Source of the DNA: an uncultured Rhodopirellula sp.
GTDB taxonomy: Bacteria > Planctomycetota > Planctomycetia > Pirellulales > Pirellulaceae
Reading direction: 5' to 3'
Length of the DNA: 7,143 nt
Assembly (NCBI GenBank): GCA_913061385.1
Contig: CAJXTM010000176.1
Location: forward strand, 1-7,143
The position numbers and the translations under genes were made by a program. Within the stretch, counting starts at the first letter, position 1; every line of letters starts with the position of its first letter. The notes below the pieces were generated by a model. The model saw nothing but the letters and a program-made list of their open reading frames with translations. It had not been told where the DNA came from and searched no databases. Of this stretch, positions 6,679 to 7,143 are shown piece after piece.

Positions 6679-7096
6679 TTACAGCCGATCGAGGTCATCT
6701 TCGGCCTCGGTCTTGATGGTCAGGAGTTTCGGATCAGCGGGCTTCTGAGCGAGCCCAGTCACCGCGTACTGTAACGCTTTCTCTGGCTTTCCGTTGTCGA
6801 GGTGTGCTTGGGCTGTTGCTCTTAGCAGCCACACTTTGGTCGGTGTTTCCTTGAGATCCGATTCCATCAGAGCCAGACCTTCGGTGGTCATGCCATCCTT
6901 GAGAAGCTGCTTGGCAACGGAGTTGTGTGTGCCGCCCCAGGGTGCTTTTTTTCCATTTTTTTGGTACCACTGAAGGGCAGTTTGGAGCCCTTCTTTTTTT
7001 ATCATGTCATACATGCGACGTTCTTGCGGCACCGCCGCCCTGGGTGGCAAGCGATAGGGTTGTGCGGTTGCAATGTGTATCATCTCACGACTGAGA
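6679..7096 (-). CDS. TPR-like repeat protein, C-terminal fragment (5'-truncated)
   Basis: The last about 138 residues of a protein running off the right edge of the genomic sequence, with a TAA stop at 6681-6679. Its apparent start MGSEMCIRDS is translated adapter and must be ignored; genuine residues begin with LSREM at 7095. A single good TPR-like helix pair spans about bases 6843-6739: a Trp-x-Leu start, Ala-x-Ala, a mid-repeat Gly in DNGKPEKAL, Tyr-Ala, and a closing QKP. The preceding segment (KKEGLQTALQWYQKN, then HNSVAKQLLKDG) is also amphipathic helical and resembles the degenerate TPR-like tail found at the C-terminus of many secreted hydrolases. The N-terminal domain that would define its job is missing. 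It is convergent with the DUF1552 gene and so not in the same operon. TPR units usually mediate protein contacts; the partner is unknown. Confidence 0.7.
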
Positions 7097-7143
7097 CTGT
7101 CTCTTATACACATCTCCGAGCCCACGAGACCGAGGCTGATCTC
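7097..7143 (-). other. Nextera i7 sequencing adapter (not genomic)
   Basis: Positions 7097-7115 (CTGTCTCTTATACACATCT) are the reverse complement of the Tn5 mosaic end, and 7116-7130 (CCGAGCCCACGAGAC) are the Nextera read-2 segment. Positions 7131-7138 (CGAGGCTG) match the i7 index known as N710, and 7139-7143 (ATCTC) begin the P7 segment. The order is exact, so genomic DNA stops at 7096. The pattern is what read-through of short inserts leaves when reads are not trimmed before assembly. Confidence 0.98.

Noticed and set aside
29..7115. Perfect 19-bp inverted repeats (29-47 and 7097-7115) bounding the window like transposon ends
   Set aside because: They are the Tn5 mosaic ends of Nextera adapters, flanked by primer and index sequence; no transposase gene is present inside.
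7096..7125. MGSEMCIRDS as the N-terminus of the TPR-like protein
   Set aside because: It is encoded by the i7-side adapter; only codons from 7095 downward are genomic.

Overview
The window is a short contig from what is most likely a planctomycete (Pirellulaceae-like) bacterium. The evidence is a tandem gene pair made of a Planctomycete-type cytochrome c / DUF1592-DUF1588-DUF1585 protein followed by a DUF1552 protein, an arrangement characteristic of Planctomycetes. A sialate O-acetylesterase-type hydrolase, also common in that phylum, lies upstream. Base composition looks roughly balanced. No rRNA or tRNA is visible to fix the taxonomy, so the assignment rests on protein families recognised by eye.

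Both ends are not genomic. Positions 1-47 are the end of an Illumina Nextera i5 adapter (index GTAAGGAG plus the 19-bp Tn5 mosaic end). Positions 7097-7143 are the matching i7 adapter (mosaic end, index CGAGGCTG). Genomic DNA therefore runs from 48 to 7096, and the first and last genes are cut by the contig ends. The MCIRDR and MGSEMCIRDS starts of the terminal reading frames are translated adapter.

Layout: (1) 49-1533, plus strand, 5'-truncated SGNH hydrolase of the sialate O-acetylesterase (SASA) family. (2) 1534-2044, a 511-bp gap with no convincing gene but several short repeats. (3) 2045-5125, plus strand, a 1026-residue exported protein with two CxxCH haem motifs. (4) 5127-6524, plus strand, a 465-residue DUF1552 protein with a Tat-like signal, separated from the preceding stop by one base and so almost certainly co-translated. 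(5) 6525-6678, a gap between convergent genes with palindromes. (6) 6679-7096, minus strand, the C-terminal end of a TPR-like protein.

The cytochrome/DUF1592 and DUF1552 proteins probably form one exported functional unit. The role of such pairs is not known to me. The SASA hydrolase suggests removal of acetyl groups from polysaccharide or glycan, but a 511-bp gap separates it from the pair, so a shared pathway is only inference. The most notable protein-level observations are an internal 27-residue duplication in the DUF1592-type protein, a poorly recognisable DUF1587 region in it, and a DUF1552 signature that has changed from HxxSHH to HELGHN, which happens to spell an HExxH zinc-site motif. 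I see no mobile element, CRISPR array or defence system.
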